From contig NZ_JAPEHV010000003.1 of NCBI RefSeq assembly GCF_028823665.1, positions 62,001 through 126,000 of the forward strand: a DNA stretch of 64,000 nucleotides, given 5' to 3'. Below the pieces are notes generated by a model, which saw only the letters and a program-made list of their open reading frames with translations, had not been told where the DNA came from and did not search any database. The stretch's first letter is position 1. Each line of letters starts with the position of its first letter. The DNA comes from Microbacterium sp. C7(2022) (GTDB lineage: Bacteria > Actinomycetota > Actinomycetes > Actinomycetales > Microbacteriaceae). Shown here one piece after another: positions 36,065 to 43,904 of this stretch. The translations under genes were made by a program, and so were the position numbers.

Positions 36065-37282
36065 ATGACAATGGCGACGACGACGGCTGACACCGACGAC
36101 CTCGGCACGATCGTCGGAATCCTCACCAACGTGTTGAGCTGTCCCGTGACCGTCACCTCCGACATCACGAGCGCACTTGCGGCATTCCAAGATGCGCATT
36201 GCCTCAACCCGCAGCTCCAGCCGGCCTTCACCGCTGCCGCGCTTCGCGAGTTCGTTCACGCGATGCCCGCGCAGGTCATCTACGAGGTCGAAGAGCCGCT
36301 CGGGATGGCGGTGACTCTGGCGCGCTGGGACGACCGGCTTCTCGTCATCGGCCCATACACGCACGCACCGATGTACCCTGGGACAGCCGAAGAGGTGATG
36401 AGTCGACTCGGGATTCCGACCGCCTACCTGTCGCTGTACAAGCTCTACCGAACGCGTTACGCGATCGTCGATGCCGAGTATGTCCATCGCAGCGCCTCGG
36501 CGGTCCTGCGTGCGGGTGGTGGCGAGGATGCTGCCGGCACTCTGCAGCACGTGAAGGCCGAGGGGGGCACCATAGCACCCGGTTTGGGCGACGCTCCGCA
36601 ATCCGCGTCGTTCGCAGTGATCGAGGAGCGCTATCGCCACGAGCAGGACTTCATGGATGCCGTCGCCGACGGTGCGACAGATCGGGCCCTCGCTGCGCTT
36701 CAAGGGCTGTCGGGGATGCCGCGCATCAGCGGCTACTTGAACACGCCGTTCCTCGGCGCGACGATCCTGCGCATCATGGCCCGGGTCGCCGCCCAACGTG
36801 GCGGCCTGCCACCGGTGACAGTCGACGCGATCTCCCAGGAGTACGCCCAGCGCTTGCACCGGGTGGGCCACAGCGCCGATCCGCGACACGCGCTTGGGTT
36901 CACCTCGCAGATGGTCACCGACTTCTGCGAAGCGGTGAAGCGCCATCGTGTGCGCGGCTATCCGCCTCTTGTGCGGCGCGTCGCCGACGAGATCGACCTG
37001 CATCTCAGCCATCACGTCTCGACGCCAGAGCTCGCCGAGCGCCTCGGGGTGTCGGCCTCGACTCTGGCACGGCGGTTCAAAGAGGCCACCGGCACCACGC
37101 TTGCGGGCTACGTCGCCCAGCGGCGGGCCGAGCGTGCGGCGCGTCTCCTCGCCACCACCACGCAGGAGGTTCGCGAGATCGCGACGTTCGTCGGGTACGA
37201 CGATGCCAACTACTTCGTCAAGGTGTTCCGAGCCGAGTATGGAATGACGCCGACGGCGTATCGCGCGCTGCACGGATCATGA
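36065..37282 (+). CDS. AraC-family transcriptional regulator
   Basis: 405 residues from ATG 36065; GTG 36041 and ATG 36071 are alternative starts. The C-terminal 100 residues carry two helix-turn-helices: STPELAERLGVSASTLARRFKEATG and VREIATFVGYDDANYFVKVFRAEYGMTP. The N-terminal 280 residues are a putative ligand-sensing domain I cannot name. It diverges from the beta-glucuronidase operon and probably activates it, and the symporter, in response to a glucuronide or uronate. Confidence 0.88.
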   Translation: MTMATTTADTDDLGTIVGILTNVLSCPVTVTSDITSALAAFQDAHCLNPQLQPAFTAAALREFVHAMPAQVIYEVEEPLGMAVTLARWDDRLLVIGPYTHAPMYPGTAEEVMSRLGIPTAYLSLYKLYRTRYAIVDAEYVHRSASAVLRAGGGEDAAGTLQHVKAEGGTIAPGLGDAPQSASFAVIEERYRHEQDFMDAVADGATDRALAALQGLSGMPRISGYLNTPFLGATILRIMARVAAQRGGLPPVTVDAISQEYAQRLHRVGHSADPRHALGFTSQMVTDFCEAVKRHRVRGYPPLVRRVADEIDLHLSHHVSTPELAERLGVSASTLARRFKEATGTTLAGYVAQRRAERAARLLATTTQEVREIATFVGYDDANYFVKVFRAEYGMTPTAYRALHGS

Positions 37283-37284
37283 CG

Positions 37285-37328
37285 ACGGCCCCGGGCGCAG
37301 ACGCTCTCGCGCCGCCGCCCAGGGCCGT
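37285..37328. terminator. Bidirectional hairpin between araC-type and symporter genes
   Basis: ACGGCCCCGGGCG and CGCCCAGGGCCGT form a 13-bp stem with one mismatch, in the 65-nt gap between two convergent genes. No clear T-run, as is common in high-GC actinobacteria. Confidence 0.55.
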
Positions 37329-37347
37329 GATCTTCCGTGCGGTTCGG

Positions 37348-38847
37348 TCAGGCGAGCGACTCCGCCGGGGACTCGACCGTGAACTCGGCCTTGCGGTCCG
37401 CGATCCGCTTCTGCACGGCGATCATCTCGCCGCGGTTCAGCTTGTAGCCGTGCATCGCGATCAGCGTGCAGACCCAGCCGAGGATCGGCAGACCGAAGAA
37501 GAGCAGCATCGTCATGAGGAGGATCGCGGTGTTCGGGCTGTCCGTCGGCTGAGGCATGACCGCCGAGAAACCGATGAGCGCCACCGCACCCAGGGCGAGC
37601 GTCGAGCCGAGGGACGAGATGATCTGGTCGACGAAGTTGTAGGTGGCGGTGACCGTCGCAGGAAGGAACTTGCCCGAGCGGTCGAGTTCGTAGTCGATGA
37701 CGTCGGCGCGCATGGCACCGGAGGCCACCGTGACCACCATCGACGCGCCGTTGAGGAGCAGGTACACGAGGAAGAACACTATGGTGAGGGGCAGGCTGCC
37801 CAGCACCGACCGCAGGTCCACCACCAGGCAGAACGCGGCGAGCACGACGGCGAGGATGATGCAGATCCACGTCCACGTCACCGTCGCCGCCTTCGAGCCG
37901 TGCTTGCCGGTGTAGCGAGCGCCGAAGATCGCGAAGACGATGCCAGGGAGGATCGCGATGAGGCTGAGCGTGGTTCCCAGCTGCATGTTTCCGAGCAGGA
38001 TGCCCCACATCAGCGTGCCGATCACGGCCTGCGACTTCACGACCTGGGCGAGCTTGTCGGATGCGCCGCTGATGAGATACCGCAGGAACGCGCCGTTGTG
38101 GGCGAGCACATTCCACATGTCGCGCACCGTGACCTCGGCATCCTTCTTCGACACCGACGCGAGGTGGACGAAGCTCTCCGGCTTGTCGACGCGTGCCACG
38201 CCGATGCAGGCGAGGATCTGGAAGACCAGGGAACAGGCCACGTAGGTGATCGCGGTCTCACTGAGCATCCCGACGGTGAACTCGTTGCCGTGACGGGGCA
38301 GGAAGACGACGGTGGACACGATCGTGAAGATCGAAGGGATGAGGTAGGCGTACACGGTCGCCCAGACCTGAACCGTCGGTCGCTGACGAGGATCGTTGGT
38401 GAGCACCGGACCGGACATTTGTCCGGCGATATCGTTCATCGACGAGCCGATGATGTAGACGAGGTACATCGCGATGAAGTACACCGGGCCGAGGCCGGCG
38501 TTCGATCCCCAGACGAACAGCATGAGGATCGCGAGCGATCGGATCGCCCAGCCTGCGAGCATGAAGAAGCGCAGCTTGCCGAACCGGAAGCGCACCTTCT
38601 CGATGAGGAGACCGACGAGCGGATCGATCACACCGTCGAACACACGGGTGACGGTGAGGATGATCCCCGCAACGGCGACCGCGATGCCGTAGCCGGCGTT
38701 CTGCAGGTAGCTCATGAGTCCGACGAGAACGTAGAAGATCATCGCCGAGCCGTTGTTCAACTGGGAGAAGGCGATCTCCCAGGTGCGGGCTCGACGGTAG
38801 GTGACGCCGTCGGCTTCGCTGGCTGTCGGTTTCGGGTTACGCGCCAT
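37348..38847 (-). CDS. GPH-family (glycoside-pentoside-hexuronide) cation symporter
   Basis: 499 residues with about twelve hydrophobic segments. Family hallmarks are VFDGVIDPLVGLLIEKVRFRFGKLRFFML after helix 2, MNDIAGQMSGPVLTNDPRQRP and a late ADVIDYELDRSGKFLPA. GPH carriers bring glycosides or uronates in with Na+ or H+. The 24-bp motif shared with the uidA promoter lies 107 nt upstream, so glucuronide or glucuronate is the best substrate guess. Confidence 0.9.
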   Translation of the reverse strand: MARNPKPTASEADGVTYRRARTWEIAFSQLNNGSAMIFYVLVGLMSYLQNAGYGIAVAVAGIILTVTRVFDGVIDPLVGLLIEKVRFRFGKLRFFMLAGWAIRSLAILMLFVWGSNAGLGPVYFIAMYLVYIIGSSMNDIAGQMSGPVLTNDPRQRPTVQVWATVYAYLIPSIFTIVSTVVFLPRHGNEFTVGMLSETAITYVACSLVFQILACIGVARVDKPESFVHLASVSKKDAEVTVRDMWNVLAHNGAFLRYLISGASDKLAQVVKSQAVIGTLMWGILLGNMQLGTTLSLIAILPGIVFAIFGARYTGKHGSKAATVTWTWICIILAVVLAAFCLVVDLRSVLGSLPLTIVFFLVYLLLNGASMVVTVASGAMRADVIDYELDRSGKFLPATVTATYNFVDQIISSLGSTLALGAVALIGFSAVMPQPTDSPNTAILLMTMLLFFGLPILGWVCTLIAMHGYKLNRGEMIAVQKRIADRKAEFTVESPAESLA

Positions 38848-38953
38848 CGCGTTTCACACTCCTTTGGGGATACTCTCACGACCGATGACGGGAGTCGATC
38901 CACGTCGCGCGTATGAGACGACCGCAATCCTAAGTCGGCTGATCGAGCCGGGA

Positions 38954-38977
38954 ATAGAACTGAATCGTCGCGAACAG
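38954..38977. promoter_or_regulatory. 24-bp regulatory motif, copy upstream of GPH symporter gene
   Basis: ATAGAACTGAA-N7-GAACAG, same orientation on the plus strand as the copy at 36001-36024. On the coding strand of the symporter a TTAGGAT box follows about 20 nt after the motif, so the site may overlap the -35 position, as for class II activators. Confidence 0.58.
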
Positions 38978-39003
38978 AAGCAACGCGGCATCCGTGTTCT
39001 TCG

Positions 39004-39978
39004 TCACACGTCCGGCGACGCGGACATTCCCGCCAGCACCGCATCGAGGGTGCGGGTGATCGCGATCGAGTCGGCGTGCGAATGCCAAGGATGCTCGAGG
39101 CGCCCGCGACCGATGGCATCGGTGACCGCGCCGAGCATCGGTCCGTATCCGTTGCCCTGACGAGGATGCTCCACTATCTCGGGAACGCCGAAGATTCGCT
39201 CGACAGATCCCGCATGCACCCGGGCACGCGATCCGGCCCAGAACATCGGATCGATGGTGATCCATCCCCGCTCACCCGTGACCGTCGCGGTGAGGTCGAG
39301 GAAGCGGATCCCCGACCATGCGAGCTGCGCGAAGGACTGGCGGTTTTCGAGCGTCGCGTGACCGTCGATGTCGGTTCCGTCTTCGAAGACACCGGACGCG
39401 ACAAGCGAGGCCGGCTCGCCGAGGAACCAGTGCGCGAGGGTGACCGGGTAGATGCCACGGTCGCGCAGGATGCTGCCACCCTGTCCCGGGGTGAGGATGC
39501 GGCCTCGTGCCTGGAACGGCGTTCCGAAGCTCGCCCGGACGTTGTGGACTGCTCCGAGGAGCCCTTCGCGGACGCGGTCGATCACCTCGATATGGAGTGG
39601 ATTGAACCGCATCCACATCGCTTCCATCGCGAAGCGCCCGGCCGTCGACGCCGCCGCATACACGCGCTCCGCGTCAGCGGCGCATGTGGCGATCGGCTTC
39701 TCGATCAGAACGTGCTTGCCAGCCTCCAACGCCTCGATCGCGATGTCGGCGTGCGTGTGCGCGGGGGTCGCGATGTAGACGACATCGACGTCCACGCGGG
39801 AGAGGAGCGCGTCACGCGACGCCGTCGCGAACGGGATGCCGTGACTGAGGGCGAAGCCGTCCGCGCGCTCGGTCGACCTCCCCCACACCGCGGTCACGGT
39901 CGCACCCGGCACCGTGCTGAGGTCGGCAACCAGCCGGTCGGAGATGTCTCCCGTGCCGATGATCCCCCATGCGAGCAT
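39004..39978 (-). CDS. Gfo/Idh/MocA-family oxidoreductase
   Basis: 324 residues. N-terminal Rossmann fold (WGIIGTGDISDRL), the conserved EKPIA motif (residues 92-96, HVLIEKP) and a C-terminal alpha/beta domain with the GGSILRDRGIYPV signature. These NAD(P)-dependent enzymes oxidise or reduce sugars and inositols. It is the last gene of the glycoside operon, 59 nt after the TIM-barrel isomerase gene; a 3-keto-sugar step is possible given this pairing. Confidence 0.88.
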   Translation of the reverse strand: MLAWGIIGTGDISDRLVADLSTVPGATVTAVWGRSTERADGFALSHGIPFATASRDALLSRVDVDVVYIATPAHTHADIAIEALEAGKHVLIEKPIATCAADAERVYAAASTAGRFAMEAMWMRFNPLHIEVIDRVREGLLGAVHNVRASFGTPFQARGRILTPGQGGSILRDRGIYPVTLAHWFLGEPASLVASGVFEDGTDIDGHATLENRQSFAQLAWSGIRFLDLTATVTGERGWITIDPMFWAGSRARVHAGSVERIFGVPEIVEHPRQGNGYGPMLGAVTDAIGRGRLEHPWHSHADSIAITRTLDAVLAGMSASPDV

Positions 39979-40037
39979 CGTTGCTCCCTTCCGTTGGCGC
40001 CTGGGCGCCCTTCAATCCGTGATGGGACAAATGGGTG

Positions 40038-40907
40038 TCAGGGAAGCAGGCGTCGGAGCACTTCTGCACTCATCTCAGCGCTGCGCAACGGCGACCCGTC
40101 GATCCAGTTCTTGTGTGTCTCGAGGATGATCGCTTCGACGTGCAGGGATGCCGCGCGGTCGATGATCGCTTCGATGGCCATGTTCCCGGTGCCGAGCTCG
40201 ACGCTGTCGACCTTCACGATGGGGGTCATCGTCGATCCTGCGATCCGCGAGCCGCGATCGGTGATATGGAGCAGGCGCACGCGCTCGCCGAGGTGGTCGA
40301 GCAGCGCCAGCGGATCGGCGCCCGCAGTGGCGGCCCAGAAGCAGTCGAGTTCGAACGCCACGTCGTCGGGATCCGTCTGCTCGACGAGCATCGTGAACGC
40401 GGTGCCGCCGGACGGCAGCCGTCGGAACTCGGCCGTGTGGTTGTGGTACAGCAGGCGGATGCCGGCCGCGGTGAGCGTGCGGCCGGCCGCGGTGAGCCGT
40501 TGCGCGAGCTGACCTACGGCGACCTCGTCGCCGTAGTCGAAGCGGTGCATGCCGGTGACGACGACGTTGTGGGTGCCGAACTCGACGGCTCGCGCCACGA
40601 CAGCGGCCGGATCCCGCTCGATCGTTCCCAGGTCTTCGTGCAACGCGATGACCGACAGCCCGGACTCCGCGACCAGGCGGGGCCAATCGAGGCGACCCCC
40701 GCCGCCCACCGGCATACCCGCAACCCTCGTGAGGGCGCGGACAAGCAGGGGCGTCGGCCGCGTCATGAAGCCGTTGAGTTCGATCGCCTCGAATCCGGCC
40801 GAAGCCAGGCGCGCGAGAGTGTCGCGCGCCTGGCTCTCGGTGGATGCGACCCGGCCGATCTGGATCTGCTGGATCGCGCGCAGCGGACGCGGCCGGGGCG
40901 GGGTCAT
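40038..40907 (-). CDS. Sugar phosphate isomerase/epimerase-like TIM barrel (AP endonuclease 2 family)
   Basis: 289 residues. A TIM-barrel pattern with metal-ligand stretches: FEAIELNGF, LLYHNHTAEF (H-N-H, Glu), AFELDCFWA (Glu/Asp) and RLLHITDR (His). The family includes sugar isomerases, epimerases, IolE-type dehydratases and C-glycoside deglycosidase subunits. Two nt separate it from the upstream SDR gene, so they are coupled. Exact reaction not predictable. Confidence 0.83.
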   Translation of the reverse strand: MTPPRPRPLRAIQQIQIGRVASTESQARDTLARLASAGFEAIELNGFMTRPTPLLVRALTRVAGMPVGGGGRLDWPRLVAESGLSVIALHEDLGTIERDPAAVVARAVEFGTHNVVVTGMHRFDYGDEVAVGQLAQRLTAAGRTLTAAGIRLLYHNHTAEFRRLPSGGTAFTMLVEQTDPDDVAFELDCFWAATAGADPLALLDHLGERVRLLHITDRGSRIAGSTMTPIVKVDSVELGTGNMAIEAIIDRAASLHVEAIILETHKNWIDGSPLRSAEMSAEVLRRLLP

Positions 40908-40909
40908 CG

Positions 40910-41743
40910 TCAGAGCGTCTCGCCGGCGTCGGCGAGGAGCGTGCTGCCGGTCATGATCATCGACAGGTCGCTCGCCGCGAACAGGACGACGCGGGCGATG
41001 TCGTCGGGGGTGCCCATGCGGCCGATCATGCTCTTGTTCATGACCTCGAGCGGGGGCATCTCGATGCCGGCGGCCGCCGCGGCCTCAGCGCCGGCTTTGG
41101 CTGCGGCGAGGTTGCCTTCGGTGGGGACGAAGCTGGGCGCGACGCCCAGTACGCGAATGCCGAGCGGGGCGAGATCGACGGCGAGCGACTTTGTCATGCC
41201 GAGCGCCGCGTGCTTCGAGCCCACGTATGCGGCCATGCCCGGGAACGCGACCTGCACGCCCGCTGTCGAGATGATGTTGACGATGACGCCACCGGATCCG
41301 TCGGCCGACATGCGACGTGCGGCCTCGCGGGCGCCGAGGAAGACGCCGCGGGCGTTGACCGCGAAGGTCGCGTCCCACATCTCGTCGGGCATCATCGTGA
41401 CCGGTGCGTTCGGGAAGATCCCGGCGTTGTTGACCCAGACGTCGATTCCGCCGAGTTCGGCGACTGCGAGGTCGGCGGCGGCGGCGACGGATGCCGAGTC
41501 AGCCACGTCGGCGTGGGTGCTCACCACGCGGACGCCGTAGCGGTCGGCGAGCTCGACCGCGGCGACGGCGGCGGCATCGGCGTTGAGGTCGATGAGGAGG
41601 AGGTCGGCGCCGGCTTCGGCCAGGCGCGAGGCGATGGCCTTGCCCAGGCCCTGTGCGGCACCGGTGACGACGGCGCGGCGGCCGCCGAGCGACAGCAGAT
41701 CGGTGAGCGGGCGCTCCGAAACATCGGCGAAGGGGAAAGACAT
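40910..41743 (-). CDS. SDR-family oxidoreductase 2
   Basis: 277 residues. Classical short-chain dehydrogenase: TGAAQGLGKAIA (cofactor loop near residue 28), NNAGIF, an active-site serine in ISTAG and YVGSK (YxxxK). LLLIDLN after strand 2 suggests NAD preference. It likely oxidises or reduces a sugar or lactone intermediate of the glycoside operon. It begins 89 nt after the first SDR gene, past a hairpin. Confidence 0.85.
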   Translation of the reverse strand: MSFPFADVSERPLTDLLSLGGRRAVVTGAAQGLGKAIASRLAEAGADLLLIDLNADAAAVAAVELADRYGVRVVSTHADVADSASVAAAADLAVAELGGIDVWVNNAGIFPNAPVTMMPDEMWDATFAVNARGVFLGAREAARRMSADGSGGVIVNIISTAGVQVAFPGMAAYVGSKHAALGMTKSLAVDLAPLGIRVLGVAPSFVPTEGNLAAAKAGAEAAAAAGIEMPPLEVMNKSMIGRMGTPDDIARVVLFAASDLSMIMTGSTLLADAGETL

Positions 41744-41792
41744 GGGTGCTCCTTTGCGTGCTGAGGATCAGCGGGTTGTCTGGGTGCGCATG

Positions 41793-41827
41793 GCGGGGCG
41801 CTGACGTAGGTGACGTCAACGCCCCGC
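41793..41827 (-). terminator. Strong hairpin between the two SDR genes
   Basis: GCGGGGCG...CGCCCCGC with an inner TGACGT...ACGTCA: about 14 pairs with one mismatch around a 5-nt loop, starting 5 nt after the stop of SDR 1 on the minus strand. No T-run. Partial terminator or mRNA-stabilising structure that splits the operon into two expression blocks. Confidence 0.6.
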
Positions 41828-41832
41828 AGGGG

Positions 41833-42633
41833 TCAGTGGAGAAGTGAGCCCATCTGCTTGGCGATGAGGGTGGTGGCGCGCCTGGGGCTGAGGCGGGACA
41901 GCTTGTCCATCGCAGCGGCGTCACTGCCGATGGTCGCGCGGTACTTCCCCTTTACCACGGCGTCGATGATGACCGCCGCGGCCGTCGACGGCGGGGTCGT
42001 CTTGTACGCGGGTGCATCGTGCGAAGATCCGTCGGACAGCGCGACTCCGGAGTTCGCGGCGATGTCGGTGCCGATCGCGCCCGGGAAGATGACCGTGACG
42101 GCGACGGAGGTGTCGAGGAGCTCCGCGTAGAGCGCCTCGGTCAGCACCTTGACGGCCGCCTTGGATGCGCCGTACACAGCCTGGCCGGGGACGGGTGCAT
42201 AGGCGCCCATGCTGGCGACGTTGACGAGGGCGGCTTCCGGACGGGATGTCAGGACGGGAAGGAACGAGGTGACCATGTTCATGGTTCCCCAGAAGTTCAC
42301 GTTCATGACCTTCTCGATCTCCGAGTAGGGCAGGTCGGCGACCTTCACGAACTTCTGGATGACACCGGCGACGTTGATCACTGCGTCGGCTGGGCCGTGC
42401 ACAGCTTCGACAGCGGCAGGGAGCGACGCGACGGCATCCCTCTCAGTGATGTTCACGACGTGCGCCGAGAAGCGATCGCCCACGTTTGCGAGCGCCGCGG
42501 TCTTGCCGAGCCCGTCCTTGTTGAGGTCTACGCCTGCCACCGATGCGCCGGCAGCGAGGAGCTGCAGCGTCACCTCGCGGCCGATGCCGTTGCCGGCGCC
42601 AGTGACGACGAAGGTCTTGCCCGAGATCTTCAT
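41833..42633 (-). CDS. SDR-family oxidoreductase 1
   Basis: 266 residues. TGAGNGIGREVT cofactor loop, NVAGV, active-site serine in NVASMGAY and YGASK (YxxxK). AGVDLN suggests NAD. The C-terminal tail (PRRATTLIAKQMGSLL) is of the type seen in SDRs loosely bound to membranes. It lies 3 nt after the GH1 beta-glucosidase gene, indicating tight coupling. Substrate unknown; not closely similar to SDR 2. Confidence 0.85.
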   Translation of the reverse strand: MKISGKTFVVTGAGNGIGREVTLQLLAAGASVAGVDLNKDGLGKTAALANVGDRFSAHVVNITERDAVASLPAAVEAVHGPADAVINVAGVIQKFVKVADLPYSEIEKVMNVNFWGTMNMVTSFLPVLTSRPEAALVNVASMGAYAPVPGQAVYGASKAAVKVLTEALYAELLDTSVAVTVIFPGAIGTDIAANSGVALSDGSSHDAPAYKTTPPSTAAAVIIDAVVKGKYRATIGSDAAAMDKLSRLSPRRATTLIAKQMGSLLH

Positions 42634-42636
42634 GGG

Positions 42637-43866
42637 TCAGGCCTCCGTCGGCAGCGCGTTGCGCTGAGCGACCTCGCCGAGCCAGCCGAGGCTGGGCTTA
42701 GGGGTGCGCACGAAAGTGTCGCGGTCGACGGCGATGAGGCCGAACGTCGGCTCCCAGTGGCCCCACTCGAAGTTGTCCAGGAGCGACCAGTGCAGGTAGC
42801 CGCGCACAGCAATCCCGTCGGCGATCGTGCCGAGCAGTCCCTCGAGCGCTTCGCCGGTGTAGCGGATGCGCTGGGTGTCGTCGGCCGTCGCGATGCCGTT
42901 CTCGGTGATCATGATCGGCGTGTGCTCGCTGACCTCCCACGCGTGGCGCACCGCCATCGCGAGCGAGTCGGGACGGTAGGCCGTGCCGACGAGGGTGTTG
43001 TCGGGGTGCGGCGGGTGCGGCACGAGTCCGTTCGCGTCGACCTGCTGGCTCGAGTAGGCCTGCACGCCGACGAAGTCGTCGCCGCGGCTGCCTTCCCAGT
43101 ACACGTCTTCCTTGCCGTAGCGGATTTGGAGGAGCTTCTCTTCTCCGCCGGGGGCGGCCGTCAGAGCGCCCGCTGCGATGGTCCAACCGACCTTCGCATT
43201 CGTGCGGGCGCGGACGATCTCGCGTGCCGCGTGGTGGATGCGGGTGAACATGCGGCCGATCTCGGGATCCGCGTAGGTGAGGAACTCGCTGTGAGTCTTC
43301 TTCTTCTGCTCGTCACCGTCGGCCTCGACCGTCGGGCTCGTCCAATCGCCGCCCGACGTCGCGAGGTGACGCATCGCGGTCATGATGGCGGCCTGCATGT
43401 TGGGCTCGTTCATGGTGGCGACCCACTCGACGCCGTCGAGGATCGTGCACGCCTGCTCCACGAACGCGCAGAACAGCTCCTGAGCCTCAGGGCCGTCCCA
43501 GCCGCCGAGCGCGGCGAACCACTGCGGGGTCGTGAAGTGCTGCAGGGTCACGACCGGAGTCACGCCCTTCTCGAAGCAGAACTCGATCATGCGGCGGTAG
43601 TGCGCCAGCTCGGCCTTCGAGAAGTACCCGCGCACCGGCTCGATGCGCGACCACTCCAGGCTGAACCGGTACGAGGTGAGCCCTGCGTCGGCGAGCAGTT
43701 GGATATCTTCGCGGTAGCGGTGGTAGCTGTCCACGGCGTCGCCCGACAGTTCCATCCCGGGCATCATCTGCTCACGGGCCCACCAGTCGCTGTTGACGTT
43801 GTTGCCCTCGATCTGGTGGCCGGCGGTCGCCGCGCCCCACAGGAAACCGTTGGGGAAGCTGGTCAT
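42637..43866 (-). CDS. GH1 beta-glucosidase
   Basis: 409 residues, slightly short of the usual 440-480. The N-terminal FPNGFLWGAATAGHQIEGNN is the GH1 signature; acid/base Glu is in TMNEPN and the nucleophile in IMITENG; the end shows HWSLLDNFEWGHW. No signal peptide, hence intracellular. ATG 43866 follows a purine-rich stretch; a longer in-frame extension is not supported. With the alpha-rhamnosidase gene next to it, it may remove glucose from partly trimmed rhamnosyl-glucosides. Confidence 0.92.
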   Translation of the reverse strand: MTSFPNGFLWGAATAGHQIEGNNVNSDWWAREQMMPGMELSGDAVDSYHRYREDIQLLADAGLTSYRFSLEWSRIEPVRGYFSKAELAHYRRMIEFCFEKGVTPVVTLQHFTTPQWFAALGGWDGPEAQELFCAFVEQACTILDGVEWVATMNEPNMQAAIMTAMRHLATSGGDWTSPTVEADGDEQKKKTHSEFLTYADPEIGRMFTRIHHAAREIVRARTNAKVGWTIAAGALTAAPGGEEKLLQIRYGKEDVYWEGSRGDDFVGVQAYSSQQVDANGLVPHPPHPDNTLVGTAYRPDSLAMAVRHAWEVSEHTPIMITENGIATADDTQRIRYTGEALEGLLGTIADGIAVRGYLHWSLLDNFEWGHWEPTFGLIAVDRDTFVRTPKPSLGWLGEVAQRNALPTEA

Positions 43867-43904
43867 GTTCGTTCTCTCTTTCGCGTCGATGCGTCGGATG
43901 CGCG

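Noticed and set aside
36199..38916. Plus-strand frame of 905 codons across the AraC and symporter genes
   Set aside because: It crosses two well-supported genes in the wrong frame or strand and has a low-complexity His/Asp/Arg composition.
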